Source of the DNA: Cytobacillus pseudoceanisediminis
GTDB lineage: Bacteria; Bacillota; Bacilli; Bacillales; Cytobacillaceae
NCBI RefSeq assembly: GCF_023516215.1
Contig: NZ_CP097349.1
Location: 4,368,001 to 4,432,000, forward strand
DNA length: 64,000 bases
Direction of reading: 5' to 3'
Below are positions 8,414 to 16,084 of the stretch, piece by piece (the first letter of the stretch is position 1; each line of letters opens with the position of its first letter). The notes beneath the pieces are model-generated. The model saw only the letters and a program-made list of their open reading frames with translations, had not been told where the DNA came from and did no database searches. A program made the position numbers and the translations under genes.

Positions 8414-9401
8414 CTGGAACAAAGACCGCGAAAAGAAAATCATGGCCAAATACCGTTTTACCTTAACATTCAGAGTAATGAGGGTCATCGCTGCCTGTCT
8501 GCTTTTGTTCTGGGTTTATATGATGGCCGTGAATATATTATCCGATGCCGCCAATAGTGAAAAGAAGCATGTATTTTACAGCAAGGTAGCTCTTGATTGG
8601 AAGCATCCGAATCTATATGAGGATTTTGGTGGTTTTGTTAATAAAGAACTAACACCCTTTCTGACACAGAAAATATCTTATCCGATTTCCAGCCAGATTG
8701 GCCGCGAATCTCAAACAATCGGGGAGGTTCACATTGAGAAAAGGCTGCTAAATTCGTATTCAACCTTAAAAATCCAGAAATATAAGCCGCAAAACGAAAA
8801 CATTTACCGTTTCTCTCTGCCTGAAAATCCGAAAAGCGGAAAAAGGCTATCAGCTGAAGGGAAACCAGGTGTTTGGGCATCTCTTGACAAAATACACGAC
8901 GGGACTGTGGCGGAAATGGCATTTTCCACACAGTCATTCATGGAACCTGAAGATCTTCTGACCTTGTTAGAGCCCTATGACCTGGAAGTCCTTTGGATGC
9001 CGCTCTATACAGGGGAACTGAAGGAATTTCAGACGGGGTATGGAAGCGGAGGCAACTCAATCGAATTAACATCCATTTATGGTCTGACTGGAGGAAGGGA
9101 AGCAGGAGAAGATTATATGTCAGAGTCGAAATTGGCTCTTAATGAGGAATTTATGGAAGAAAATAAAAAGTTGATGCTGAAACAGATGGAAAACCTGTTA
9201 AAAAATGAATCTCAAAGCTATTATGAAAACTTTTTAGGACTGGATCATCTGAAAGAACGTCATCAATATCTGCAAAAAAACGGCTTCACTGTCTATGGAG
9301 CAGTCGTTACCGGCCCGGTAAAAGAGCTATTAAAGCTAAAAGAAGAAAAGCAAATCCGTGCGCCATACCTTGGCGAAGTGGATTATTGGAACTGGGAATA
9401 A
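8406..9401 (+). CDS. Membrane-anchored anti-sigma factor (YhdL-like)
   Basis: A 331-residue protein with a short cytoplasmic N-terminus (MTDWNKDREKKIMAKYRF), one transmembrane helix (about residues 22-45, VIAACLLLFWVYMMAVNIL) and a large extracytoplasmic domain. The two parts resemble the sigma factor regulator N- and C-terminal domains found in YhdL, the anti-SigM protein; the tail contains TVYGAVVTGPVKELLKL, typical of the C-terminal domain. ATG at 8406 is preferred because GGAGGG lies 6 bases upstream, and it overlaps the sigma stop codon, giving translational coupling. It presumably holds the sigma factor at the membrane until envelope stress. Confidence 0.85.
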   Translation: MTDWNKDREKKIMAKYRFTLTFRVMRVIAACLLLFWVYMMAVNILSDAANSEKKHVFYSKVALDWKHPNLYEDFGGFVNKELTPFLTQKISYPISSQIGRESQTIGEVHIEKRLLNSYSTLKIQKYKPQNENIYRFSLPENPKSGKRLSAEGKPGVWASLDKIHDGTVAEMAFSTQSFMEPEDLLTLLEPYDLEVLWMPLYTGELKEFQTGYGSGGNSIELTSIYGLTGGREAGEDYMSESKLALNEEFMEENKKLMLKQMENLLKNESQSYYENFLGLDHLKERHQYLQKNGFTVYGAVVTGPVKELLKLKEEKQIRAPYLGEVDYWNWE

Positions 9402-9408
9402 AAGGATG

Positions 9409-9462
9409 GTGACAGGCACCTATACCACTTCATCAAACTGGTATAGGTGCCTGTCACTTTTT
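9409..9462 (+). repeat. 49-bp palindromic repeat, copy 2 (acts as terminator)
   Basis: Identical in arms and loop to copy 1 (9409-9457), followed by TTTTT. It terminates the sigma/anti-sigma operon. Confidence 0.95.
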
Positions 9463-9578
9463 CGGAAAACATGCTAAAATGAAAAAGAATTTTCACAAAA
9501 AGATCGATACATAAAAATGGAGAGCCTTAACAAAGCTTTCCTTTATTAAAAGTGTGTTGGAGAAAAGGGAGGATTCTT

Positions 9579-10820
9579 ATGAAGCATTTAGCACAGCAGG
9601 ATGAGCAGGTTTTCAAGTCGATTCAGGAAGAATTGGGACGCCAGAGATCAAAGATTGAATTAATCGCTTCTGAAAACTTTGTCAGTGAAGCGGTAATGGA
9701 AGCACAGGGTTCTGTTTTAACAAACAAGTATGCTGAAGGCTACCCAGGCCGACGCTATTATGGCGGTTGTGAACATGTGGATGTAGTCGAAGATTTAGCA
9801 CGTGACCGTGCGAAGGAAATTTTCGGAGCAGAGCATGTGAACGTGCAGCCGCACTCAGGTGCACAGGCAAATATGGCTGTATACTTCACTGTCCTTGAAC
9901 AGGGAGACACTGTTCTTGGCATGAATCTATCCCATGGTGGTCATTTAACTCATGGCAGCCCTGTTAACTTCAGCGGCGTGCAGTACAATTTCGTCGAATA
10001 TGGGGTGGATAAAGAAACACATCGCATCAATTATGATGATGTGCTTGAAAAGGCCCGTCAGCATAAACCGAAACTAATTGTAGCGGGTGCAAGTGCCTAT
10101 CCGCGTGAAATTGACTTCAAGCGTTTCCGTGAAATTGCCGATGAAGTCGGTGCCATGCTGATGGTTGATATGGCTCATATTGCAGGTCTTGTAGCTGCTG
10201 GGCTTCATCAGAATCCGGTTCCGTTCGCGGACTTTGTTACAACTACCACGCACAAGACATTACGTGGACCGCGCGGCGGCATGATTCTCTGCAAAGAAGA
10301 ATATGCGAAGAAAATTGATAAATCCATTTTCCCTGGAATCCAGGGCGGTCCTTTAATGCATGTTATTGCGGCAAAAGCGGTTGCCTTCGGCGAAGCGCTT
10401 CAGGAAGACTTCAAAACATATGCAGGCAATATTATTTCTAATGCCAAAAAGCTGGCGGAAGCATTGCAGGCTGAAGGAATTGACCTTGTATCACAGGGTA
10501 CAGACAACCATCTGCTCTTAGTTGATCTCCGCTCCCTTGGTTTAACAGGGAAAGTTGCTGAGAAAGTACTTGATGAGGTCGGCATTACAGTCAACAAAAA
10601 CACGATTCCTTTCGATCCGGAAAGCCCATTCGTGACAAGCGGCTTCCGCATCGGAACAGCGGCTGTTACGTCCCGCGGATTTGGCGAAAAAGAAATGCAA
10701 GAAATTGCATCCATTATTGCCTTCACACTAAAGAATCATGAAGATGAAGGGAAGCTTCAAGAAGCGGCTCAGCGCGTCGAAGCCTTAACAGGCAGCTTCA
10801 CTTTATACCCTGAATATTAA
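9579..10820 (+). CDS. glyA: Serine hydroxymethyltransferase
   Basis: PLP enzyme converting serine and tetrahydrofolate to glycine and 5,10-methylene-tetrahydrofolate, the main source of one-carbon units. 413 residues, the normal length. The PLP lysine is Lys226 in [14 protein letters not shown]; the substrate-binding regions [26 protein letters not shown] and [12 protein letters not shown] are intact. Start ATG 9579 is chosen because AGGGAGGA lies 6 bases upstream; an in-frame ATG at 9552 has no such site. A terminator follows. No PurR box was recognised upstream. Confidence 0.97.
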   Translation: MKHLAQQDEQVFKSIQEELGRQRSKIELIASENFVSEAVMEAQGSVLTNKYAEGYPGRRYYGGCEHVDVVEDLARDRAKEIFGAEHVNVQPHSGAQANMAVYFTVLEQGDTVLGMNLSHGGHLTHGSPVNFSGVQYNFVEYGVDKETHRINYDDVLEKARQHKPKLIVAGASAYPREIDFKRFREIADEVGAMLMVDMAHIAGLVAAGLHQNPVPFADFVTTTTHKTLRGPRGGMILCKEEYAKKIDKSIFPGIQGGPLMHVIAAKAVAFGEALQEDFKTYAGNIISNAKKLAEALQAEGIDLVSQGTDNHLLLVDLRSLGLTGKVAEKVLDEVGITVNKNTIPFDPESPFVTSGFRIGTAAVTSRGFGEKEMQEIASIIAFTLKNHEDEGKLQEAAQRVEALTGSFTLYPEY

Positions 10821-10825
10821 TCAAT

Positions 10826-10855
10826 CAGCCGGCCACAGCAAGAGGCCGGCTTTTG
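10826..10855 (+). terminator. Intrinsic terminator after glyA
   Basis: AGCCGGCC / GGCCGGCT stem then TTTTG. Confidence 0.85.
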
Positions 10856-10888
10856 TATGGTTATATAAGGAAATTTCGAACTTCGAGA

Positions 10889-11173
10889 ACTGTCTGGCGC
10901 AAGCAGCCTGCCCCCTCGAGGTTACAAGCTTGTCTAGCTGGGGCTCCAGGGACTCTAGGTCTAAGCCCGTTTCCTTTCAAAGGGAAAAATGGCTTCTTAC
11001 AGGAACCGTCTTATGCTTGAGGCCCGCAGGTCAAGGAAGGCTTCGTCAGCATAATCCTCGCACGAACAAAAGCGGCAGCTTTTGGGAGGATGCGGGTCAT
11101 GCAGACTCTGCCACAGGACGTGACGCTCTTAGCCTGCGTTCCTTAGGTGAACGAGGCGCTTACGCTTTTCTTT
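10889..11173. repeat. Mosaic intergenic repeat element, copy A
   Basis: The glyA-upp gap of about 430 bases holds no gene but a GC-richer mosaic. It begins with CTGTCTGGCGCAAGCAGCCT, then CCCCCTCGAGG and GCTTGTCTAGCTGGGGCTCC, and ends with GAGGCGCTTACGCTTTTCTT. The block GCAAGCAGCCTGCCCCCTCG is shared with the element at 56113, and the CTAGCT and GGCGCTT.CGCTTTTCTT borders are shared with those at 23961, 33985 and 43702. Confidence 0.8.
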
Positions 11174-11288
11174 TAAAAATGACTTTTCTTTAACAAAAGC
11201 GAATCATAGTTGCCGATGGAACTGTTTTTCTGTAAAATTAGACGAAGTGTGGTTCGACTAATCTGCATATTGAAAAGGAGAGATAATC

Positions 11289-11918
11289 ATGGCAAAGGTT
11301 TACGTTTTTGACCATCCATTAATTCAGCATAAGCTTACATACATTCGTGAAAAAAGTACGGGAACAAAGGAATTTCGTGAGCTTGTCGATGAAGTGGCAA
11401 CACTTATGGCATTCGAAATCACCCGTGATATGCCTTTAGAAGAAATTACAATAGAAACTCCAGTAAGCACGATGAAGTCCAGCGTACTAGCAGGTAAGAA
11501 GATAGGAATTATCCCTATTCTGCGTGCAGGAATTGGAATGGTTGACGGCATCTTGAAGCTAATTCCAGCTGCAAAAGTGGGTCATATCGGTTTATACCGC
11601 GACCCGGAAACACTGCAGCCGGTTGAATACTATGCAAAGCTTCCAAGTGATGTGGAAGAAAGAGATTTCATCGTGGTTGACCCAATGCTTGCAACTGGAG
11701 GTTCCGCAATTGAAGCCATCCACTCTCTTAAAAAGCGCGGAGGCAAAAACATTAAATTCATGTGCCTGATTGCTGCTCCTGAAGGGGTAGAGGCTGTACA
11801 GGAAGCTCACCCTGACGTTGACATCTATATCGCAGCATTAGACGAAAAATTGAACGAAAAAGGCTATATTGTTCCTGGTCTCGGTGATGCAGGCGACCGT
11901 TTATTCGGAACGAAATAA
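11289..11918 (+). CDS. upp: Uracil phosphoribosyltransferase
   Basis: Salvages uracil with PRPP to UMP; cytoplasmic, GTP-activated. 209 residues, the standard length. The PRPP-binding motif [16 protein letters not shown] is intact (about residues 128-143), as are [16 protein letters not shown] and the C-terminal uracil-binding region [16 protein letters not shown]. The ribosome site AAAAGGAGAG is 7 bases before the ATG. Located between glyA and mnaA in the usual Bacillus order; its leader lies partly behind the mosaic repeat, so a promoter near 11225-11260 is likely but was not assigned. Confidence 0.97.
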   Translation: MAKVYVFDHPLIQHKLTYIREKSTGTKEFRELVDEVATLMAFEITRDMPLEEITIETPVSTMKSSVLAGKKIGIIPILRAGIGMVDGILKLIPAAKVGHIGLYRDPETLQPVEYYAKLPSDVEERDFIVVDPMLATGGSAIEAIHSLKKRGGKNIKFMCLIAAPEGVEAVQEAHPDVDIYIAALDEKLNEKGYIVPGLGDAGDRLFGTK

Positions 11919-11978
11919 TCTCAGCTCATTGATGGACAAAAAGATTGAAAATATCTTTTAAAAAAGAAGGTGCTCCGA

Positions 11979-13124
11979 ATGATTCGTCCAATTAAAGTGA
12001 TGACGATTTTCGGGACAAGGCCGGAAGCCATTAAAATGGCACCCCTTGTTCTTGAATTGGAAAAACGCCCTGATCAGTTTGAATCGATTGTCACCGTTAC
12101 GGCACAGCATCGTGAAATGCTGGATCAAGTATTAAATATTTTTAAGGTCACACCAGATTATGATCTGAATATCATGAAAGATCGCCAGACACTGGTGGAT
12201 GTGACAACACGCGGACTTGAGGGTCTTGATAAGATCATGAAGGAAGTAAAGCCGGATATCGTGCTTGTACATGGAGATACCACTACAACGTTTATTGCAA
12301 GCCTTGCCGCTTTCTATAATCAGATCGTAGTCGGCCATGTGGAAGCGGGACTGCGCACATGGAATAAATACTCCCCGTTCCCTGAGGAAATGAACCGCCA
12401 GCTTACAGGTGTCATGGCTGATCTGCATTTCTCGCCAACATCGAAGTCAGCGGAAAACCTTTTAAATGAAAATAAAAAGAAGGATAGTATTTATATCACT
12501 GGAAACACGGCAATCGATGCACTTAAAACGACTGTTAAGGACGCGTATCATCATGAAGTCCTTGAGAAAATTGGCGATGACCGCCTTGTGCTTCTGACTG
12601 CACACCGCCGTGAAAACCTGGGCGAGCCAATGCGGAACATGTTCAAGGCTATTAAAAGGCTGGTGGAAGAACAGAAAGATATACAAGTCGTATATCCAGT
12701 TCACTTGAACCCGGCTGTACGGGAAATCGCATCAGAAATCCTCGGCAGCGATAGCCGCATTCATCTTATTGAACCTCTTGACGTCATTGATTTCCATAAC
12801 TTTGCATCAAGAGCTCATCTGATTTTGACAGATTCGGGCGGAGTCCAGGAAGAAGCGCCTTCCCTTGGTGTGCCTGTACTTGTCCTCCGTGATACAACGG
12901 AAAGGCCAGAAGGAATTGAAGCCGGCACCCTTAAGCTTGCCGGCATTGAGGAACAGCCTATTTACGAACTGGCAACTGAACTTCTGACTGACCGGGCAGC
13001 TTATGAAAAAATGGCAAAGGCCGTAAATCCATATGGTGACGGAAATGCCTCCAGTAGAATTTGCGAAGCAATCCGCTACCATTTTCAACAGACTAATGAT
13101 CGTCCGGAAGAATATAAACCGTAA
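11979..13124 (+). CDS. mnaA: UDP-N-acetylglucosamine 2-epimerase (non-hydrolysing)
   Basis: Interconverts UDP-GlcNAc and UDP-ManNAc, supplying ManNAc for wall teichoic acid linkage units and other surface polymers. 381 residues with the family marks KVMTIFGTRPEAIKMAPL, VHGDTTTTF, HVEAGLRTWNKYSPFPEEMNR, LLTAHRRENLGEP and LTDSGGVQEEAPSLG. The ATG at 11979 is preferred to the in-frame GTG at 11970 because AGAAGGTG (11965-11972) is then correctly spaced. 60 bases downstream of upp; ends in a strong terminator. Also known as wecB in other species. Confidence 0.95.
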   Translation: MIRPIKVMTIFGTRPEAIKMAPLVLELEKRPDQFESIVTVTAQHREMLDQVLNIFKVTPDYDLNIMKDRQTLVDVTTRGLEGLDKIMKEVKPDIVLVHGDTTTTFIASLAAFYNQIVVGHVEAGLRTWNKYSPFPEEMNRQLTGVMADLHFSPTSKSAENLLNENKKKDSIYITGNTAIDALKTTVKDAYHHEVLEKIGDDRLVLLTAHRRENLGEPMRNMFKAIKRLVEEQKDIQVVYPVHLNPAVREIASEILGSDSRIHLIEPLDVIDFHNFASRAHLILTDSGGVQEEAPSLGVPVLVLRDTTERPEGIEAGTLKLAGIEEQPIYELATELLTDRAAYEKMAKAVNPYGDGNASSRICEAIRYHFQQTNDRPEEYKP

Positions 13125-13131
13125 AACTAAA

Positions 13132-13166
13132 AAAATGCACCTCTCTTAAAAGGAGGTGCATTTTTC
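13132..13166 (+). terminator. Intrinsic terminator after mnaA
   Basis: AATGCACCTC / GAGGTGCATT stem followed by TTTCTGTTCTTTT. Confidence 0.9.
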
Positions 13167-13193
13167 TGTTCTTTTCTATAAAGGGGAGGGGAG

Positions 13194-13385
13194 ATGAGTG
13201 TCAAACTACTGCAAAATTACATGGTTGATATGTTGGTGGTTGGGTGGGTGATCATGAGTAGATGGATTTTTATAGTATTAATCAATAATTATGTTAAAAG
13301 TCTCTTTCCCCGCAAAGCTGGAAAAGTTATGATAGAGTATAGGAGAAATGGAAGTAAAATTCATGTTGAAATAGTAAGCGGTTAA
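13194..13385 (+). CDS. Possible small protein of 63 residues, partly encoded by GT-rich repeat
   Basis: Not recognised. The frame starts with ATG behind a strong ribosome site (AAGGGGAGGGG, 13181-13191). It begins with a hydrophobic stretch (MVDMLVVGWVIMSRWIFIVLI) that could span the membrane and ends in a basic tail (RKAGKVMIEYRRNGSKIHVEI). The hydrophobic part is encoded by a GT-rich repeat that occurs elsewhere without coding, so the frame may be fortuitous. Treat as a candidate only. Confidence 0.25.
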   Translation: MSVKLLQNYMVDMLVVGWVIMSRWIFIVLINNYVKSLFPRKAGKVMIEYRRNGSKIHVEIVSG

Positions 13386-13600
13386 CATGTTGATGGTTGG
13401 ATGGATATTTGCAAAATGTTGATATATAAGTGTTTATAAGTTTTTTGGAGTGATTAATTGGCCTGGTCATGGTTGAAGAAATGGCGGCTGAAATGGCTTC
13501 GTTGATGGGGAATTCACCGCAAAAATATTGATGGTGGTTTTGTTGGCGGTTAGGTGGTTAGTCATAGGTAATGCCCAGAGGCGGCTGGGTGAATCGGTAA
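13216..13600. repeat. Cluster of GT-rich repeats
   Basis: The mnaA to 13626 gap contains several T/G-rich runs of related sequence: ATGGTTGATATGTTGGTGG at 13221-13239, then TTGATGGTTGGATGG near 13391 and TTGATGGTGG...GGTTAGGTGGTTAG near 13530-13562. The first 19 bases recur exactly at 27437-27455 and a diverged copy lies near 62170. Confidence 0.7.
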
Positions 13601-13625
13601 GATACCAAGAAAGGTGCTGAGGACG

Positions 13626-14222
13626 TTGGCAAATCAGTATTTGACAATGAAGGAGCTCAAAGAAGCACTTCCGGACATACCTGAGAATAGCTTAAAGCGT
13701 TATTTGCAGGAGCATGCAGAATACATAAATTATCGGAAAGAACACAATCGCTATAAAATCCAGGCTTCCGAAATCGAAAAGCTTAAATTCATCCGGAAAT
13801 TGTATTCAGATGGGTTAAAGAAAGAGGAAGTCACAGCAAAGCTTGAGGATGCAGGCATCCCAGTGATTATTACAGTGGAAGATGACGAAGAAAGCAGCAC
13901 CACTTCACTGGTGAATGTGAATTCAGAACTGACAGATATGAAAAAGCTGGTCAGCTTTCTCGTTCAGCAAAATGAACAATCCCGTCTAACCCAAAATAAA
14001 ATCAGAGAACAAAACAAACAGCTGATACATGAGGTGCATGAGCTCAAACTCACAATTGAAGATTTAAGAAATGCCCATGCACAAGGCTATGAAAAAGAGA
14101 GCGAAAAAGTCACTTCCCTCTATGAAAAACTGATGGCGACACAAAAGTCTGTAGAAGAAGTAGCCGGTGCATTGGAAGCTGAAAAAAGCAAAAGCATCTG
14201 GCAGAAGATTTTTGGAAAGTAA
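13626..14222 (+). CDS. MerR-like HTH / coiled-coil DNA-binding protein (RacA-like outline)
   Basis: About 198 residues. The N-terminal 70 residues (YLTMKELKEALPDIPENSLKRYL and a wing ending NRYKIQASEIEKL) resemble a MerR-type winged helix; a linker and acidic patch (VEDDEESS) follow. The rest, about residues 95-190, is a long predicted coiled coil with repeated Lys/Glu/Leu. The end SIWQKIFGK resembles the terminal basic/aromatic tail of proteins that associate with membranes. This architecture is like RacA and DUF3967-type proteins, but I cannot assign orthology. Start uncertain: GTG 13614 or TTG 13626; the latter has AAGGTG 9 bases upstream. The small membrane gene downstream may be co-transcribed. 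Confidence 0.7.
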   Translation: MANQYLTMKELKEALPDIPENSLKRYLQEHAEYINYRKEHNRYKIQASEIEKLKFIRKLYSDGLKKEEVTAKLEDAGIPVIITVEDDEESSTTSLVNVNSELTDMKKLVSFLVQQNEQSRLTQNKIREQNKQLIHEVHELKLTIEDLRNAHAQGYEKESEKVTSLYEKLMATQKSVEEVAGALEAEKSKSIWQKIFGK

Positions 14223-14310
14223 AGGCAATCCCAAATTGCAAGATGTACGTTTAGACTCCTGTCTTCAGGGTATTGGCATAATGATTTTAAATACTCGGGA
14301 GGTCGAATAA

Positions 14311-14550
14311 ATGAGAGCATTAGCCGTAGTAGAAGGAGCATTAATTGTCTGGATCATCATGCTGCTGGGTTCATTAATGAATACCTTCATGTCCGAAGGT
14401 TTTATCGCCCTGGTATTTAAACTGGCAGAAGGAAAAGGAATTCTGCTTACATTATTATTAATAGCCGCGACGCTAACGGATATGTGGAGAGATAAGAAGC
14501 GTGACCGGTTAATTCAAAAGGGGAAACTTGAACCGAATCAGCTGTTTTAA
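14311..14550 (+). CDS. Small two-helix membrane protein, function unknown
   Basis: 79 residues. Two predicted transmembrane segments (about 6-28, VEGALIVWIIMLLGSLMNTF, and 38-56, KGILLTLLLIAATLTDMW) are followed by a charged cytoplasmic tail RDKKRDRLIQKGKLEPNQLF. ATG start with CGGGAGG 9 bases upstream. It is followed by a terminator, so it ends the transcription unit that may begin with the coiled-coil gene 88 bases upstream. No family recognised. Confidence 0.65.
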   Translation: MRALAVVEGALIVWIIMLLGSLMNTFMSEGFIALVFKLAEGKGILLTLLLIAATLTDMWRDKKRDRLIQKGKLEPNQLF

Positions 14551-14563
14551 TACATAAAGGGAG

Positions 14564-14597
14564 TAAGCCATCATTTATTTGATGGCTTATTTTTTTC
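14564..14597 (+). terminator. Intrinsic terminator
   Basis: TAAGCCATCA / TGATGGCTTA stem then TTTTTTTCG. Confidence 0.85.
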
Positions 14598-14716
14598 GTG
14601 ATAATCTAAAAGTACTATTTTCTGAAAATACTAAAAACTATATTGATAATCGATTGAAAGATAGATAATATTAATTATACAAAATATTGTATATTGGTTA
14701 TAAAGGAGATGAAAAT

Positions 14717-16006
14717 TTGAAAAGGTTAAAGACATTGTTAATAGTATTGGCATTAGCCTTAAGTTCTGCAGTATTTTCTGGAAATATGGTGAATGCCACA
14801 GAACGGTCCGGGCAAAAATTAAGTCATGCTGATCCGAAAAAGGCTGGCTTTGATCCTGTCAAATTAAAGGGTATTGATAGAGCAATTACGGAGGCTATTG
14901 AGGATGGTATTACACCCGGTGCAGTAGTTCTTGTGGCAAAGGATGGAAAAATCGTCAAAGTGGAAGCATATGGATATGCACAAAAATACGATATGGGGGA
15001 ATTACTCAGTAATCCCCGAAAAATGAAAAAGAGAACAATCTTCGATCTTGCTTCAGTTACGAAGGTGATGGGAACAACTCAGGGCATTATGAAACTGGTA
15101 AGTGACGGTGAACTTTCAGTCAATGACAAGGTATCTGAATATATACCTGAGTTTGCTCAGCGTGGAAAAGAAGATATTACAATAGCCGACTTGCTGACAC
15201 ACACCTCAGGATTGACTCCTTGGAAACCGACATACCTATATGCTGACAATTCGGAAGAGGTTCTGAGTTATATAAACCAGCTGCCCCTTGAATACCCGAC
15301 TGGAACGGACAGAAGATATAGCGATTTTAGCTTTATGATGTTGGGTTTTTTAATTGAAGAGATAAGTGGACAAAAATTGGATAAATACTTAGAGGAAAAT
15401 ATATATAATCCCTTAAAAATGCATGATACGATGTTTACTCCTCCTGAACATTTCAAACATAAAATTGCAGCTACTTCCTGGGGGAATCCTTATGAATATA
15501 AAATGATTGATGACCCTAATTTTGGGTACTATGTTGAAGAAAGTCCGGATATGTTTAAATACTGGAGAAATTACACACTAATTGGAGAAGTTAATGATGG
15601 GAATAGCTTCTATGGCAATAAAGGTATTGCTGGCCATGCTGGTTTATTTTCGACAGCAAGGGACCTTGCCGTATTGGGCCAGACCATGTTAAATGGCGGA
15701 ACATATGGAAAAACCAAAATGTATGATAAAGAAGTGATTGATATCTTTACCTCTCCTCAGCGCTTTGGCCAGGGATATGGCTGGGAGCTGGATAAAAGCT
15801 GGTATATGGGAGATCACTATTCTGACATAGCCTTTGGCCATACTGGTTTTACTGGAACCCAGGTTATTGTAGATCCAAAGGAAAACCTCCAGATTATCCT
15901 GCTGACGAACAAACAAAACAATGATCCTTTACCAAGCGGATCATACCGCAGCACAGGAGCACTTTCAAAAGAAGTAGCTAATATTGTTTATGAATCCTTG
16001 AACTAG
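14717..16006 (+). CDS. Secreted serine hydrolase of the class C beta-lactamase / penicillin-binding family
   Basis: 429 residues with a signal peptide (MKRLKTLLIVLALALSSAVF...). The catalytic SxxK is Ser113-Val-Thr-Lys116, the second motif is Tyr201-Ser-Asp, and the third is HTG in FGHTGFTGTQ, so the full active-site set of the serine beta-lactamase-like family (PF00144) is present. Family members include esterases, D-aminopeptidases and AmpH/YbbE-like muropeptide hydrolases; true beta-lactamase activity is unlikely to be its main role. TTG start with AAAGGAGATG 5 bases upstream. A small palindrome ATACAA-AATA-TTGTAT lies just upstream at 14677-14692. Confidence 0.85.
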   Translation: MKRLKTLLIVLALALSSAVFSGNMVNATERSGQKLSHADPKKAGFDPVKLKGIDRAITEAIEDGITPGAVVLVAKDGKIVKVEAYGYAQKYDMGELLSNPRKMKKRTIFDLASVTKVMGTTQGIMKLVSDGELSVNDKVSEYIPEFAQRGKEDITIADLLTHTSGLTPWKPTYLYADNSEEVLSYINQLPLEYPTGTDRRYSDFSFMMLGFLIEEISGQKLDKYLEENIYNPLKMHDTMFTPPEHFKHKIAATSWGNPYEYKMIDDPNFGYYVEESPDMFKYWRNYTLIGEVNDGNSFYGNKGIAGHAGLFSTARDLAVLGQTMLNGGTYGKTKMYDKEVIDIFTSPQRFGQGYGWELDKSWYMGDHYSDIAFGHTGFTGTQVIVDPKENLQIILLTNKQNNDPLPSGSYRSTGALSKEVANIVYESLN

Positions 16007-16050
16007 CCGTTTATTTTATATCAATTTACGCATACATGGCACCTATTCAG

Positions 16051-16077
16051 CCCACCCTAAAACAAAAAGAGGGTGGG
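16051..16077 (+). promoter_or_regulatory. Hairpin that buries the ribosome site of the subtilase gene
   Basis: CCCACCC (16051-16057) pairs with GGGTGGG (16071-16077); the latter is the only ribosome binding site for the ATG at 16085. The stem has no following T-run, so it fits translational masking better than termination. Confidence 0.6.
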
Positions 16078-16084
16078 TTATCTT

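Noticed and set aside
10930..11193. Open frame in the glyA-upp gap
   Set aside because: It lies within the mosaic repeat element and has no ribosome site or protein-like composition.
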